Below are positions 50,831-60,500 of a stretch of DNA of 64,000 bases, one piece after another. The notes beneath the pieces were generated by a model. The model had not been told where the DNA came from and did no database searches. It worked only from the letters and a program-made list of their open reading frames with translations. The position numbers and the translations under genes were made by a program. Each line of letters starts with the position of its first letter. The stretch's first letter is position 1. The DNA is from CAVQHY01 sp963712465 (GTDB lineage Bacteria; Actinomycetota; Thermoleophilia; Gaiellales; Gaiellaceae), in the NCBI GenBank assembly GCA_963712465.1, contig CAVQHY010000006.1, positions 682,001 to 746,000 of the forward strand, written 5' to 3'.

Positions 50831-52783
50831 TTGAGCCGTTTCTTCCGTAGCGCCCTCTTCCCGCTCATCGTCATCGTCCTGCTGGTCTATCTGGCCTCGC
50901 AGACCCTCTTGCCGCGCTCGGACGAGGCGCAGAAGTGGACCTACAGCCAGCTGATCAACCAGGTCGAGACGAATCCGAAATCGGTCACGGATCTCGTGTT
51001 CAGCCCGAAGGGCCGCTCGATCGAGGCGAAGGTCGACGCTCAGAGGGTCAAGGTCAACTATCCGAGCGACCAGTCGCAGGCGGAGTTCCAGCGCATCCTC
51101 GAGGCCAAGGACGTCGGGTTCGACTCGAAGGGAACCGGCAGCTCGACCTGGGTTTCGCTGCTCACGTACCTCCTGCCGTTCGTGCTCTTCTTCGGCTTCT
51201 GGATCTTCCTGATGAACCAGGTGCAGGGCGGCGGGTCGAAGGTGATGAGCTTCGGCAAGAGCCGCGCGAAGCGGATGTCGCCCGATTCGCCGAAGGTGAC
51301 GTTCAAGGACGTCGCGGGCGTGGACGAGGCGGTCGAGGAGCTGCACGAGATCAAGGAGTTTCTCGAGAACCCGAAGAAGTTCCAGGCGCTCGGCGCGCGG
51401 ATTCCCAAGGGCGTGCTCCTGTACGGACCGCCCGGCACCGGGAAGACGCTGCTCGCGCGGGCGGTCGCGGGCGAGGCGGGCGTGCCCTTCTTCTCGATCT
51501 CCGGCTCCGACTTCGTTGAGATGTTCGTCGGCGTCGGCGCGTCGCGCGTCCGCGATCTGTTCGAGCAGGCGAAGCAGGCAAGCCCGTGCATCGTGTTCAT
51601 GGACGAGATCGACGCCGTCGGCCGACATCGCGGCGCCGGCCTTGGCGGCGGGCACGACGAGCGCGAGCAGACGCTGAACCAGCTGCTCGTCGAGATGGAC
51701 GGCTTCGAGATGAAGGACAACATCATCCTGATTGCCGCGACCAACCGACCGGACATCCTCGACCCGGCGCTGCTGCGCCCCGGGCGTTTCGACCGGCAGA
51801 TCGTCGTCGATCGGCCCGACCGGCTCGGGCGCCGCAGGATCCTCGAGGTGCACACGAAGGGCAAGCCGATCGACGCGTCGATCGAGCTCGACACGCTTGC
51901 CTCCGGCACGCCCGGCTTCACTGGCGCCGACCTCGCGAACCTCGTCAACGAGGCGGCGCTGCTCGCGGCGCGTCGCGGCAAGAAGACGATCGGCGAGTCG
52001 GAGCTCGAGGAAGGGATCATGCGGGTGATCGCCGGGCCGGAGAAGAAGACCCGCCTCCTCTCGGAGCAGGAGCGCAAGATCACGGCCTACCACGAGATGG
52101 GGCACGCGCTCGTCGGCCACTACCTGCCTAACTGCGATCCCGTCCACAAGATCTCGATCATCAGCCGTGGCCAGGCGCTCGGCTACACGATCTCGCTGCC
52201 GGCCGAGGACAAGTTCCTGACCACGAAGCAAGCGCTGATGGATCAGATGGGCATGACCCTCGGCGGGCGGGCGGCCGAGGAGCTCGTCTTCCACGAGGTG
52301 ACGACCGGGGCCGCGAACGATCTCGAGAAGGTCACGGCGACCGCCAAGCACATGATCATGCGCTACGGCATGAGCGAGAAGCTGGGCCCGCGGGTGCTCG
52401 GCCGAAACCACGACATGCCGTTCCTCGGTCGCGACATGGGCGCGGAGCCCGACTACTCCGAGGAGATCGCGCGCGAGATCGACGACGAGATCCGGCGCGT
52501 GATCGAAGAGGCACACGACCGGGCCCGCAAGGTGCTGCAGGAGCACATGGAAGAGCTCCACCAGATCTCGGAGCTCCTGATCGAGCGCGAGACGATCGAC
52601 AAGGATCAGTTCGAGCGGCTGCTCGCCGGAGAGTCCGTCGAGACGGTCTTCCCCGAACCGCCGCCCGAGGAGCCCGAGGAGGAGCCGAAGCCGGAGCGCA
52701 AGCCGCGCGCGGAGCCCACGCCGCGCCCGTTCCCGCTGCCCGGCGCGACGATGCAGCCGCCCCCCGAGGGCGCGGCGCCCTAA
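50831..52783 (+). CDS. ftsH: ATP-dependent zinc metalloprotease FtsH
   Basis: Membrane AAA+ protease for quality control. 650 residues from TTG 50831. Two membrane segments (about 6-24 and 112-132) flank a small outer domain. The AAA module has GPPGTGKT, FMDEIDAVGR and the ATNRPDILDPALLRPGRFDR region; the protease has HEMGHA (HExxH zinc). A Pro/Glu-rich C-terminal tail follows. A TACCGT hexamer at 50804-50809 may be its -10 element. Confidence 0.96.
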   Translation: MSRFFRSALFPLIVIVLLVYLASQTLLPRSDEAQKWTYSQLINQVETNPKSVTDLVFSPKGRSIEAKVDAQRVKVNYPSDQSQAEFQRILEAKDVGFDSKGTGSSTWVSLLTYLLPFVLFFGFWIFLMNQVQGGGSKVMSFGKSRAKRMSPDSPKVTFKDVAGVDEAVEELHEIKEFLENPKKFQALGARIPKGVLLYGPPGTGKTLLARAVAGEAGVPFFSISGSDFVEMFVGVGASRVRDLFEQAKQASPCIVFMDEIDAVGRHRGAGLGGGHDEREQTLNQLLVEMDGFEMKDNIILIAATNRPDILDPALLRPGRFDRQIVVDRPDRLGRRRILEVHTKGKPIDASIELDTLASGTPGFTGADLANLVNEAALLAARRGKKTIGESELEEGIMRVIAGPEKKTRLLSEQERKITAYHEMGHALVGHYLPNCDPVHKISIISRGQALGYTISLPAEDKFLTTKQALMDQMGMTLGGRAAEELVFHEVTTGAANDLEKVTATAKHMIMRYGMSEKLGPRVLGRNHDMPFLGRDMGAEPDYSEEIAREIDDEIRRVIEEAHDRARKVLQEHMEELHQISELLIERETIDKDQFERLLAGESVETVFPEPPPEEPEEEPKPERKPRAEPTPRPFPLPGATMQPPPEGAAP

Positions 52784-52863
52784 GCGCGCCGAACGCGCGA
52801 CCGGGCTCCACCACCCCACGCCCGCCGCCCGTCTTCCCACCCGCCCGCGCGGCCCCGACGGTC

Positions 52864-52869
52864 TACGAT
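52864..52869 (+). promoter_or_regulatory. -10 hexamer of folP (leaderless)
   Basis: TACGAT ends 6 bp before the folP GTG at 52876. No ribosome binding site intervenes. Confidence 0.45.
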
Positions 52870-52875
52870 TGCGCC

Positions 52876-53736
52876 GTGGTGCCGTCCGTCGAGGAGCTCC
52901 TCGCTCGCCCCGCCGTGATGGGCGTGTTGAACGTGACGCCCGACAGCTTCTCCGACGGCGGGCACTTCATCTCGCCCGACGATGCCGTGGCTCACGCGCA
53001 CAGGCTCGCTGCCGACGGCGCGGCGATCGTCGACGTCGGCGGCGAATCGACGCGCCCTGGCTCGGGCGGCGTCTCGCTGGAGGAGGAGCTTCGTCGCGTC
53101 GTCCCGGTGCTCGAGCGGCTCGACGGCGTCCCGATCTCGATCGACACGGCCAAGGCCGAGGTCGCGCGCCGCGCAGTTGCTCTCGGAGCCGCGCTCGTCA
53201 ACGACGTCACGGCGCTCCGAGGCGACTCTTCGCTTGCGGCGGTCGTCGCGGAGTCGGGCGCGTGCCTCTGCCTGATGCACATGCGCGGCCAGCCGCGGAC
53301 GATGCAGGACGATCCGCGCTACGACGACGTCGTGGCCGATGTCGCGTCATACCTCGAAGAGCGCCTCGCGTTCGCGGTTGGCGAAGGGATAGCGGAGGAT
53401 CGGATCTGCCTCGACCCGGGGATCGGCTTCGGCAAGACCGTGGAGCACAACCTGGAGCTCCTGGCGCGGCTCGACGAGATCGTCGCGCTGGGGCGCCCTG
53501 TGGTCGTCGGTGCCTCCCGCAAGCGCTTCCTCGGTCGGATTCTCGGTAACCCCGAGGCTCTCACCGGCTCCGTTGCGGCGAGCGTCGCGGCCGCGGTCGC
53601 GGCCTTCGAGCGGGGCGCGTCGATCTTCCGCGCGCACGACGTTCGCGAGCATGTCGAGGCTCTGGGAGTGGCCCGAGCGGTCGAGGCGAGAGCGCCGGGT
53701 CACGCCCGGCCGGGGATCCAGTGGCAGACGTCCTGA
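52876..53736 (+). CDS. folP: Dihydropteroate synthase
   Basis: Joins p-aminobenzoate to the pterin in folate synthesis. 286 residues from GTG 52876. Key loops are GVLNVTPDSFSDGG, VDVGGESTRPGSGG, DPGIGFGKTVEHN and VVGASRKRF. The last 16 bases overlap the start of folB in another frame. The target of sulfonamide drugs; no resistance-type insertion is seen in the loop sequence. Confidence 0.96.
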   Translation: MVPSVEELLARPAVMGVLNVTPDSFSDGGHFISPDDAVAHAHRLAADGAAIVDVGGESTRPGSGGVSLEEELRRVVPVLERLDGVPISIDTAKAEVARRAVALGAALVNDVTALRGDSSLAAVVAESGACLCLMHMRGQPRTMQDDPRYDDVVADVASYLEERLAFAVGEGIAEDRICLDPGIGFGKTVEHNLELLARLDEIVALGRPVVVGASRKRFLGRILGNPEALTGSVAASVAAAVAAFERGASIFRAHDVREHVEALGVARAVEARAPGHARPGIQWQTS

Positions 53737-54080
53737 TCGAGATCCAGGGCCTCGAGCTCCAGGGGTACCACGGAGTGCTCGAGCACGAGCGTCGCGACGG
53801 CCAGCCGTTCGTCTTCGACATCGTCCTGAACGCGCATGACGCGGGGGTGCGGAGCGACAAGCTCCACGACACCGTGGACTACACCGAGGTGGTGGAATGC
53901 GTCCGCGTCGTCTCCCAGGCCGCCCGCTACAACCTGATCGAGGCCCTGGCGGCCGCGGTGGCCGAAGCGTTGCTCGACCGATTTCCCGTGTCACGCGTGC
54001 GCGTGCGCGTCCGCAAGCCGAGCGTCGAGCTGGACGCGCCGGTCGACTGGACGGCGGCGACGATCGAGCGCGGGCGCTAG
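53721..54080 (+). CDS. folB: Dihydroneopterin aldolase
   Basis: Folate enzyme acting before folK. 119 residues from GTG 53721, overlapping folP. The family blocks IEIQGLELQGYHGVLEHER, DTVDYTEVVE and VRVRVRKPSVEL are present. folK, the next step, lies 1.65 kb away beyond an antisense protease gene. The folB TAG shares CTAG with the stop of that protease. Confidence 0.95.
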   Translation: MADVLIEIQGLELQGYHGVLEHERRDGQPFVFDIVLNAHDAGVRSDKLHDTVDYTEVVECVRVVSQAARYNLIEALAAAVAEALLDRFPVSRVRVRVRKPSVELDAPVDWTAATIERGR

Positions 54081-55708
54081 CGCCCGGACGTCCTGATCTC
54101 GACCGTGTAACCGGCGTCGAGAGGACCGTCCTGGGGCAGATAGACGTCGAGATACACGAACGCGCCCGCGCGGCCGTCGTTTACGGCGGTCACGGTGTCG
54201 CCCTTCGTCCCCTTGGCGTAACTTCCGTCGATCAGGAAGCGCTTCCGCTTCGATCCCCGGACGTAGACGGTCGGCGTCCCCGGCTGCCAGAGCTCGGCAT
54301 CGACGTTCCGGTTGCCGCGGACGGTTGCGACGATGCTCTTTCGGCCGGGAGCCCAGACGCGATACACGTCCTCGGGATCCTCGGTGATGTCGAGGCGCGC
54401 AGCGAAGGCCGCCCTTCCCTTGCCGGGTCGGGTGACGGGCCGCGTGGCCTTCCGGAAGAGGCCGTTGGCCTTGACCATGTAGACGTCGTCGTTCGGCTCC
54501 TCGAGGTCGCTGGTGGGCGGCTCCTGCGACAACGCGGCCGGAATGTCGAGGAGGCCGAAGCCGGTGTCGACGTCGTAGCCTTCCGGTCCTATGTCGCGCG
54601 CCGAATAACGCATGAGGTCGAAGATCTGGGTGTTGTCCAACTCGGGGCGAACAGTCCAGACCCACGCTGTCGCTCCGGCAACTATTGGCGCGGAGAAGCT
54701 CGTGCCAGCTTCTATGGCGAACCCATCCCCGCCCTCCGGGTCGACGGCAACCGGCACGGCGACCGGAATGTCCTGACCGGGTGCGGCCAGGTCGACTGCG
54801 AGGTTGGCGTTCGAAAAGAACGTCGCTTCATTCGCCGGATTCGTGGCGGCGACGGTGAGCACGTGGTTGTAGCTCGCTGGGTACTCGATCGGATTCCCCT
54901 CCTCGAACTCGTTGCCGGCTGCCGCGACAATCACCGACCCCGCGCCGAATGCTCGGAGGACAGCCTCTTCCTCGAGCCGGCTCGGCTCGGCTCCGCCGAA
55001 GCTCATGCTCACGACGCTCGCGAGGCCGTCGCCGACCGCGTCGAGAGCGGCGATCACGGAGCCGGCCGAGAGGTCGGCCAGGTCCCACACCCTCAGGACG
55101 GCCTGGGGATACACGCCGATCACGCCGATGCCGTTCGCCGGAGCGCCGACGACCGAGGCGGTTGCGGTTCCATGGCCCCCACTGTCGTCGGCCACGTTCT
55201 GCTCGTTCAGCAGGTTCAGGTCGGGCCGTCCGGCGAACTCTGGATGGGCGACGTCGACGCCCGAGTCGATCAGGGTCACCGGCTTTCCCGGGCCCGGGGG
55301 CTCCTGCTTGTCGGCTCCGACCGCAGCGAGCCACCACTGGCTGGGCGTTAGCGGGTCGGGCGCGACCGCGGCCGCCGCGAGACGGAATCGCCGGTCCGGC
55401 TCGAGCGTGCGCACCAGACCGGCGCCGGCGAGTCCCGGGACGACCGCGCGCGCTCCGGTCGCTGAGAGCCGCCAGACGAGCAGGCTCCTGGAGACGAGCG
55501 TGCCGCCGCTGAGGCGCAGTGCCGGCACGGCCTCGCGCCAGCGCAGACGGTCGAGCTGGACGAGCGCGTGCCCGTCGCCGAGAGACTGCAGAGCTCGAGG
55601 GCCGGGAGCTGGCGGAGGGGGAAACGCGTGCCCGGACCGCGGCGTTGCTGCGAGCGCGGAGCTGCTCCAGAGGAGGCCGGTCACGAAGAGGAGTACCGCG
55701 CGCCGCAC
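54077..55708 (-). CDS. Secreted subtilisin-like serine protease (S8)
   Basis: 543 residues from GTG 55708, with a signal peptide (RRAVLLFVTGLLWSSSALA). The triad is Asp in VTLIDSGVDVAHPEF, His in SGGHGTATASVV and Ser in GTSFSAPIVAG. An N-terminal inhibitor-like region precedes the catalytic domain, and about 165 C-terminal residues form a beta-rich region (DVYRVWAPGRKSIVATVRG). An upstream ATG at 55732 is an alternative start. The -10 candidate TATCCT lies at 55723-55718 on this strand. It sits antisense between folB and folK. Confidence 0.92.
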   Translation of the reverse strand: MRRAVLLFVTGLLWSSSALAATPRSGHAFPPPPAPGPRALQSLGDGHALVQLDRLRWREAVPALRLSGGTLVSRSLLVWRLSATGARAVVPGLAGAGLVRTLEPDRRFRLAAAAVAPDPLTPSQWWLAAVGADKQEPPGPGKPVTLIDSGVDVAHPEFAGRPDLNLLNEQNVADDSGGHGTATASVVGAPANGIGVIGVYPQAVLRVWDLADLSAGSVIAALDAVGDGLASVVSMSFGGAEPSRLEEEAVLRAFGAGSVIVAAAGNEFEEGNPIEYPASYNHVLTVAATNPANEATFFSNANLAVDLAAPGQDIPVAVPVAVDPEGGDGFAIEAGTSFSAPIVAGATAWVWTVRPELDNTQIFDLMRYSARDIGPEGYDVDTGFGLLDIPAALSQEPPTSDLEEPNDDVYMVKANGLFRKATRPVTRPGKGRAAFAARLDITEDPEDVYRVWAPGRKSIVATVRGNRNVDAELWQPGTPTVYVRGSKRKRFLIDGSYAKGTKGDTVTAVNDGRAGAFVYLDVYLPQDGPLDAGYTVEIRTSGR

Positions 55709-55717
55709 CGTTGAGCC

Positions 55718-55723
55718 AGGATA
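55718..55723 (-). promoter_or_regulatory. -10 hexamer of the subtilase gene
   Basis: TATCCT on the minus strand ends 9 bp before the GTG at 55708. The site is part of GATATC, beside the divergent folK start at 55731. Confidence 0.4.
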
Positions 55724-55730
55724 TCTGCAC

Positions 55731-56195
55731 ATGGCGCGCGCATTCGTAGGGCTGGGAGCGAATCTCGGCGACCGCGAGACGACGATCCGGCAGGCGGTCG
55801 AGCTGCTCGGGGCCGAGCCGGGGATCCGCGTGGTCGCCGTCTCGCGGCTCCGGGAGACCGATCCCGTCGGGTACGAGAGCCAGCCGCGGTTTCTCAACGG
55901 CGCCTGCGAGCTCGCCACGGAGCTTCCCGTCCGGGAGCTCCTCGATCGGCTCCTCGACGTCGAGCTCCGCCTGGGCCGCGACCGCGGCTCGGTGCCGCGA
56001 TTCGGGCCGAGGACGATCGACCTCGACCTGCTGCTCTACGGAGACGAGAGCGTCGACGAGCCAGGCCTGACCGTGCCGCACCCGCGTCTGGCCGGGCGGC
56101 GCTTCGCCCTCGAGCCCCTGGCAGAGCTCGACGCCGAGCTCGCTCTTCCCGACGGCCGCCGCGTCCGGGACCTGCTCGCCACCGGGGTACAATGA
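55731..56195 (+). CDS. folK: 2-amino-4-hydroxy-6-hydroxymethyldihydropteridine pyrophosphokinase
   Basis: Transfers pyrophosphate to the pterin before the folP step. 154 residues from ATG 55731. The motifs GLGANLGDRETTI, FLNGACELATEL, LGRDRGSVPRFGPRTIDLDL and VPHPRLAGRRFALEPL are complete. A long in-frame opening upstream crosses the antisense protease and is not coding. The upstream ATG choice for the protease would overlap this start codon in CATG. Confidence 0.94.
   Translation: MARAFVGLGANLGDRETTIRQAVELLGAEPGIRVVAVSRLRETDPVGYESQPRFLNGACELATELPVRELLDRLLDVELRLGRDRGSVPRFGPRTIDLDLLLYGDESVDEPGLTVPHPRLAGRRFALEPLAELDAELALPDGRRVRDLLATGVQ
56188..56193 (+). promoter_or_regulatory. -10 hexamer of the DUF2469 gene (leaderless)
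   Basis: TACAAT ends 7 bp before the ATG at 56201. It lies in the last codons of folK and supports 56201 over the upstream ATG at 56192, which overlaps the hexamer. Confidence 0.5.
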
Positions 56196-56200
56196 GTCTC

Positions 56201-56563
56201 ATGTCGCACCTCGACGAGCTCGACGAGTACGAGGCCGAGCTCGAGCTTCGTCTCAAGAAGGAGTACACGGCCGTCTTCGGCCTCTTCCGCTACTGCATCG
56301 TCACGCAGGACTCGACGTACCTCTGCAACCGGCTCGACCTCAAGGTGCTGCCGCAGTCGAGCTACCCGTTCTTCCACCTGACCATGGAGGACGTCTGGGT
56401 CTGGGACAAGAACCGACCGACCAGAATGATCCCGCGGGCAGAGGTCTACACGTCTAGCGACGTCACGATCGAGGAGCTCCGAGGTGACGGCGAGGGGCCC
56501 GCGATGACGCCCGAGGCCCTGGCCGAGAAGCTCGGCGAGCCCCTCGGAGGCGACGACGAGTAA
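56201..56563 (+). CDS. DUF2469 protein
   Basis: 120 residues from ATG 56201. The sequence DELDEYEAELELRLKKEY, VFGLFRYCIVT and MEDVWVWDKNRPTRMIP matches the actinobacterial DUF2469 family, of unknown function. The C-terminal about 25 residues are acidic. A GC-rich repeat region follows to coaX. Confidence 0.88.
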   Translation: MSHLDELDEYEAELELRLKKEYTAVFGLFRYCIVTQDSTYLCNRLDLKVLPQSSYPFFHLTMEDVWVWDKNRPTRMIPRAEVYTSSDVTIEELRGDGEGPAMTPEALAEKLGEPLGGDDE

Positions 56564-56569
56564 ACGGGT

Positions 56570-56673
56570 GAACCGCTTCGCGGTTCCCCCGTTGGCCCCC
56601 TCCCTGGGCACGACGGCACCGCTCTCGCGGTGCCTAACTCCCACCAGCCCACCCCCTGACCCCCGGGGACCGG
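56570..56673. repeat. GC-rich dispersed repeat with two hairpins before coaX
   Basis: The 143-bp gap before coaX contains GAACCGC/GCGGTTC around TTC (56570-56586). It also contains GGCACCGC/GCGGTGCC around TCTC (56615-56634). The C-rich string CCCACCCCCTGACCCCCGGG follows. The second hairpin plus C-rich tail closely match the half-unit of the 110-bp repeat at 14321-14650 and the remnant before rpsN. Confidence 0.7.
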
Positions 56674-56706
56674 CTCCGGTTGCCCCTCGCCACCGTCCCC
56701 AAGGGA

Positions 56707-57471
56707 ATGCTGCTCGCCGTTGACGTAGGCAACACGCAGACTGTCTTCGGGATCTACGATGCCGACCGTCTCGCCGAGCATTGGCGCGTCGCGACCGAGG
56801 CGGATCGAACCGGCGACGAGCTCGGCGCTCTTCTGGCACGGCTGCTCGAGCTCGCCGATCTCGACTTCGAGAGCATCATGGGGGTCTCGCTGTCCTCGAC
56901 CGTGCCTCCGCTCGTCCGCGCCTACGAGGAGCTCGCCGAGCGCTACCTCGACGCGCCGCTCCTCGTCGTCGGGCCGGGGGTGAAGACCGGCATCGCGATC
57001 CTCTACGACAACCCGCACGAGGTCGGCCCCGACCGGATCGTCAACTCGCTCGCCGCGAAGACGCGATACGGGACGCCGTGCATCGTCGTCGACTTCGGCA
57101 CGTCGACGAACTTCGACGCGGTGTCGGCAGAGGGCGAGTACGTCGGCGGCGTGCTCGCTCCAGGAATCGAGATCTCGATGGAGGCGCTCTTCGCCCGGGC
57201 TGCGCGCCTGGTGAAGATCGACTTCGTGGAGCCTCCCAGCGTGATCGGCAAGACGACGGTCGGCGGGCTCCAGTCAGGCCTCGTGTACGGCTTCGCGGGC
57301 CAGGTCGACGGGATCGTGACGCGCATGCGCGTCGAGCTCGGCGAGGCCGCCCGGGTGATCGCCACCGGAGGCCTCGCCGGCCTGATCGCCCCTCACGCCG
57401 AGACGATCGAGCTCGTCGATCCCAACCTCACCCTGGACGGCCTTCGCCTCGTCTGGGAGCTGAACCGCTAG
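56707..57471 (+). CDS. coaX: Type III pantothenate kinase
   Basis: First step of coenzyme A synthesis. The ATG at 56707 gives 254 residues (MLLAVDVGNTQTVFGIYD). Phosphate-binding motifs VDVGNTQT and VDFGTSTNFDAV and the late TGGLAGLI are typical of CoaX. An upstream TTG at 56680 is less likely; AAGGGA precedes 56707. The fusion-protein gene on the other strand ends 40 bp downstream. Confidence 0.95.
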   Translation: MLLAVDVGNTQTVFGIYDADRLAEHWRVATEADRTGDELGALLARLLELADLDFESIMGVSLSSTVPPLVRAYEELAERYLDAPLLVVGPGVKTGIAILYDNPHEVGPDRIVNSLAAKTRYGTPCIVVDFGTSTNFDAVSAEGEYVGGVLAPGIEISMEALFARAARLVKIDFVEPPSVIGKTTVGGLQSGLVYGFAGQVDGIVTRMRVELGEAARVIATGGLAGLIAPHAETIELVDPNLTLDGLRLVWELNR

Positions 57472-57511
57472 GGACAGGCGCAAGGGAAACCGTGGTATCC
57501 CCGCGTTAGGT

Positions 57512-60500
57512 TCACCCGCGCTTGATCACCTGGTCGAGCTGAACCCCGGACATCGGATTCGCCCAGAGGTTCTCGACCCACGGTCGCCGTACGAGCATCG
57601 AGCGGCCGTAGCTCAGCGGCAGGATCGCCGCGCGCTCGGCCACGAACAGGCGGTCGATCTCGTGGTAGAGGCGCATCCGCTCGCCCTGGTCTCGTGCCGA
57701 GCTCGCTTCGGCCAGGAGCTCCTCGATCTCCTCGTCGCGATGGAGATCGAGGTGCTGGCGGAGGAAACCGCGGAAGAAGCCGTCCGGATCCGGGTAGTCG
57801 ACGGTCCAGCCCGCGATCCACATCTGTGCCGTCGAAGGCGCTTTGTGCACCGCGCCGACCGGTGCGCGGGCAACGCGGATCCGCGCGCCGAGCGCGCCCC
57901 AGCTCTCGATCAGCGCATCGGCGTCGGTCAACCAGCAGGGCACCCAGAGCTCGAGCTCGGGCAGGCCCTTGCCGTCCGGGTATCCCGCCTGCGCAAGCAG
58001 CTCACGGGCGAGTCCGGGGTTGTACTCGGGCGCCACGCGGGACGAGTGGCCCGGCATCGCCGGCGGGATTGCGCCACCGCGACCCGCCGGGCGGACCAGC
58101 GTCCACGGGGGCAGTACGGTCGAGCGGTCGAGCGCGTGGGAGAACGCCTTCCGGACGAGCTCGCTCGAGAACGGCGCCGTCGATGCGCGGTAGCCCACGT
58201 AGCGCGTTGCGAACTCGGGCACCGTCTCGATCAGCGTGTCGTCTGCGTCGGCGAACTCGCGCTGGAACGCCTGCACGACGTCGAAGCGCCCGTCGCGCCA
58301 GCCCTCGAGCAGCGCCTCGCTCGAGAGGCCGAGATCGAGGTGCACCTCGCCGACGTTTCCATGGGGCCCGCGCCAGTGGGGATTGGCGACGAGAACGGCA
58401 TGCTCGCTCGATGACTCCGCCAGGCAGAAGGGGCCGTTGCCGACGAGGTTCTCGGGCCTGCGCCAGTCGTCGCCGAGCTCCTCGACCTTGTGACGGGGCA
58501 GCGGATGGAGCCAGGCCGAGGCGAGGACGTACGGGAAGAAGCTCCGCGGCTCCTCCAGCGTGAGCTCGAGGGTCAGGTCGTCGAGCGCCCTGATCGTCTC
58601 GACGTCCTCGAGGAGAACGGCCGTGAGCGCCCCGTCCTTCCTGATCTGCTCTACTGCGAAGACGAAGTCCTCGGCGGTGACGGGCTCGCCGTCGCTCCAG
58701 CGGGTGTCGTCGCGGAGCCGGAACAGGTACGTGACCCCGTCGCTCGAGACGCGGAAGTTGTCCGCCATCGCCGGCAGGACGTTCAGCTCGCGATCGACGG
58801 TGAGCAGGCCGCGGAAGAGGTGCTCGAGGAGGGCCGCCGTCTCGGTCGTGTACGAGGCGCCCGGGAGAAGCTCGTCGCCGCGGGTGGCCATCCCGGTGGT
58901 CAGACGCTCCGTCCGCTCCAACCGCGCCGACTGTGGTACGCGACAGCAGAAGGCCTCGTCGTAGAGCTCCTCGGCCCGCTCGAAGTCGAACGCGACGTGG
59001 TGCGTCAGCGCCATCTTGAAGAGCGTGTCGCGCGCGCGGCGTTCGTCGCCCGTGCGAACGAGGAAGTCGCGCGCATTCGAGTAGTGCTCGAGGGCCTCCT
59101 GGTCGGCATAGATCGCCCGGGCCCTGTCACCCGCCTTGAGCAGGTACTCGACCGCCTTCTCGGGCTCGTCCGCCTCGGTGAAGTGGCGTGCGAGCAGCCC
59201 GTAGGCGTCCTCCGGCGACTCCCGGTAGATCGCTTCGAGCGCCTCGCCGACCCGCTTGTGGAGCTTGCGCCGCTTGCCCTCGACGAGGCTCGCATACGTC
59301 ACCTCCTGGACGAGCCCGTGGCGGAACCGGTACTCGGGGGTCGGGCGTCGTCTCTGCTCGACGACGAGCTCGAGCCGCTGTAGCTCCGACAGCGCCGCGA
59401 TCAGCTCCTCGTACGGGACGATCTCCTCGAGCAGCGGCATCCCGAACGTTCGGCCGATCACGGCCGCGATCGAGAGGAGGTTTCGCGCCGACGGGTCGAG
59501 GCGGTCGATTCGTGCCTGGAGCGCGCCCTGGATGAGGGCCGGGATCGCGAGCTCGTCCTCGCGAACCGCGAGCATCCACCGTCCGTTGTCGCGGACGAGC
59601 GCGCCGCGCTCGCGCAGGTCGTGAAGCGCCTCCTCGAGGAAGAAGGGATTGCCCCCCGCGCGCTCCGCAAGCAGCTCGGCGACGTACTCGGGCAGCGCTC
59701 CCTCGGCTGCGCTCTCCGCGAGGGCGCGGCTCGCATCGGCGGGCAGCGGCCGAAGCTCGATCTCCCGGTAGCGGTGGGGGAAGCGCTGACGCGCCCTCTC
59801 GCCGAGCCGCCACGACCCGTGCTCGCGCTCCGAGCGGTAGAGGAAGAAGAGCGCCACGGCCCCCTCCTCCGTGGTCTGCAGGAGATCCTCGAGCAGCTCG
59901 AGAGTGGACTCGTCGGCCCAGTGGAGGTCCTCGAAGACGAGGCACAGGGGCGTCTCCTCCGCGAGGTGCCAGACGAGGTCGGACATCACCTCGAAGGTCT
60001 CGTGCTGGAGGCTCTCGCTGTTGAGCTCCTCGATGCGCTCGACCGCCTCGGGCTCGAGCGTGAGGCCCATCAGGTTGGCGACGAACGGGTAGGCGCCGTC
60101 CGACTCTTCCCCGAGCGCGTGTGCGAGCTCGGCCTTCAGGTCCAGTCTTACCCTGGCCTCCGGGGTCGTGGCGCCGACGCCCAGCCACTCCCGCAGGAGA
60201 TCCCGGATCGGCCAGTAGGGGAACGTCTGCGCGTACGAGACCGCACGGCCTTCGATGAACCGCACGCGGTCGCGGTAGAGCCGCTGGATCTCGTGAACGA
60301 GCCGGCTCTTCCCGATCCCCGGCTCGCCCGTGATCGACATGATCGCCCCGCGGCCCTCTACCAGCCCGTCCATCGTCCGCTCCAGCACCGTCAGCTCGAA
60401 GTCGCGGCCGACGAGGGGAAGGAGCTCGTGGTCGATCGTGTGCTCGAGCACGCCCACGACCTTGAACGTCTCGACGGGCACCTCGCGGCCCCGCAGCTCC

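Noticed and set aside
50453..52840. A 795-codon minus-strand open frame over ftsH
   Set aside because: Mirror frame of ftsH; composition is that of antisense codons and there are no domain motifs.
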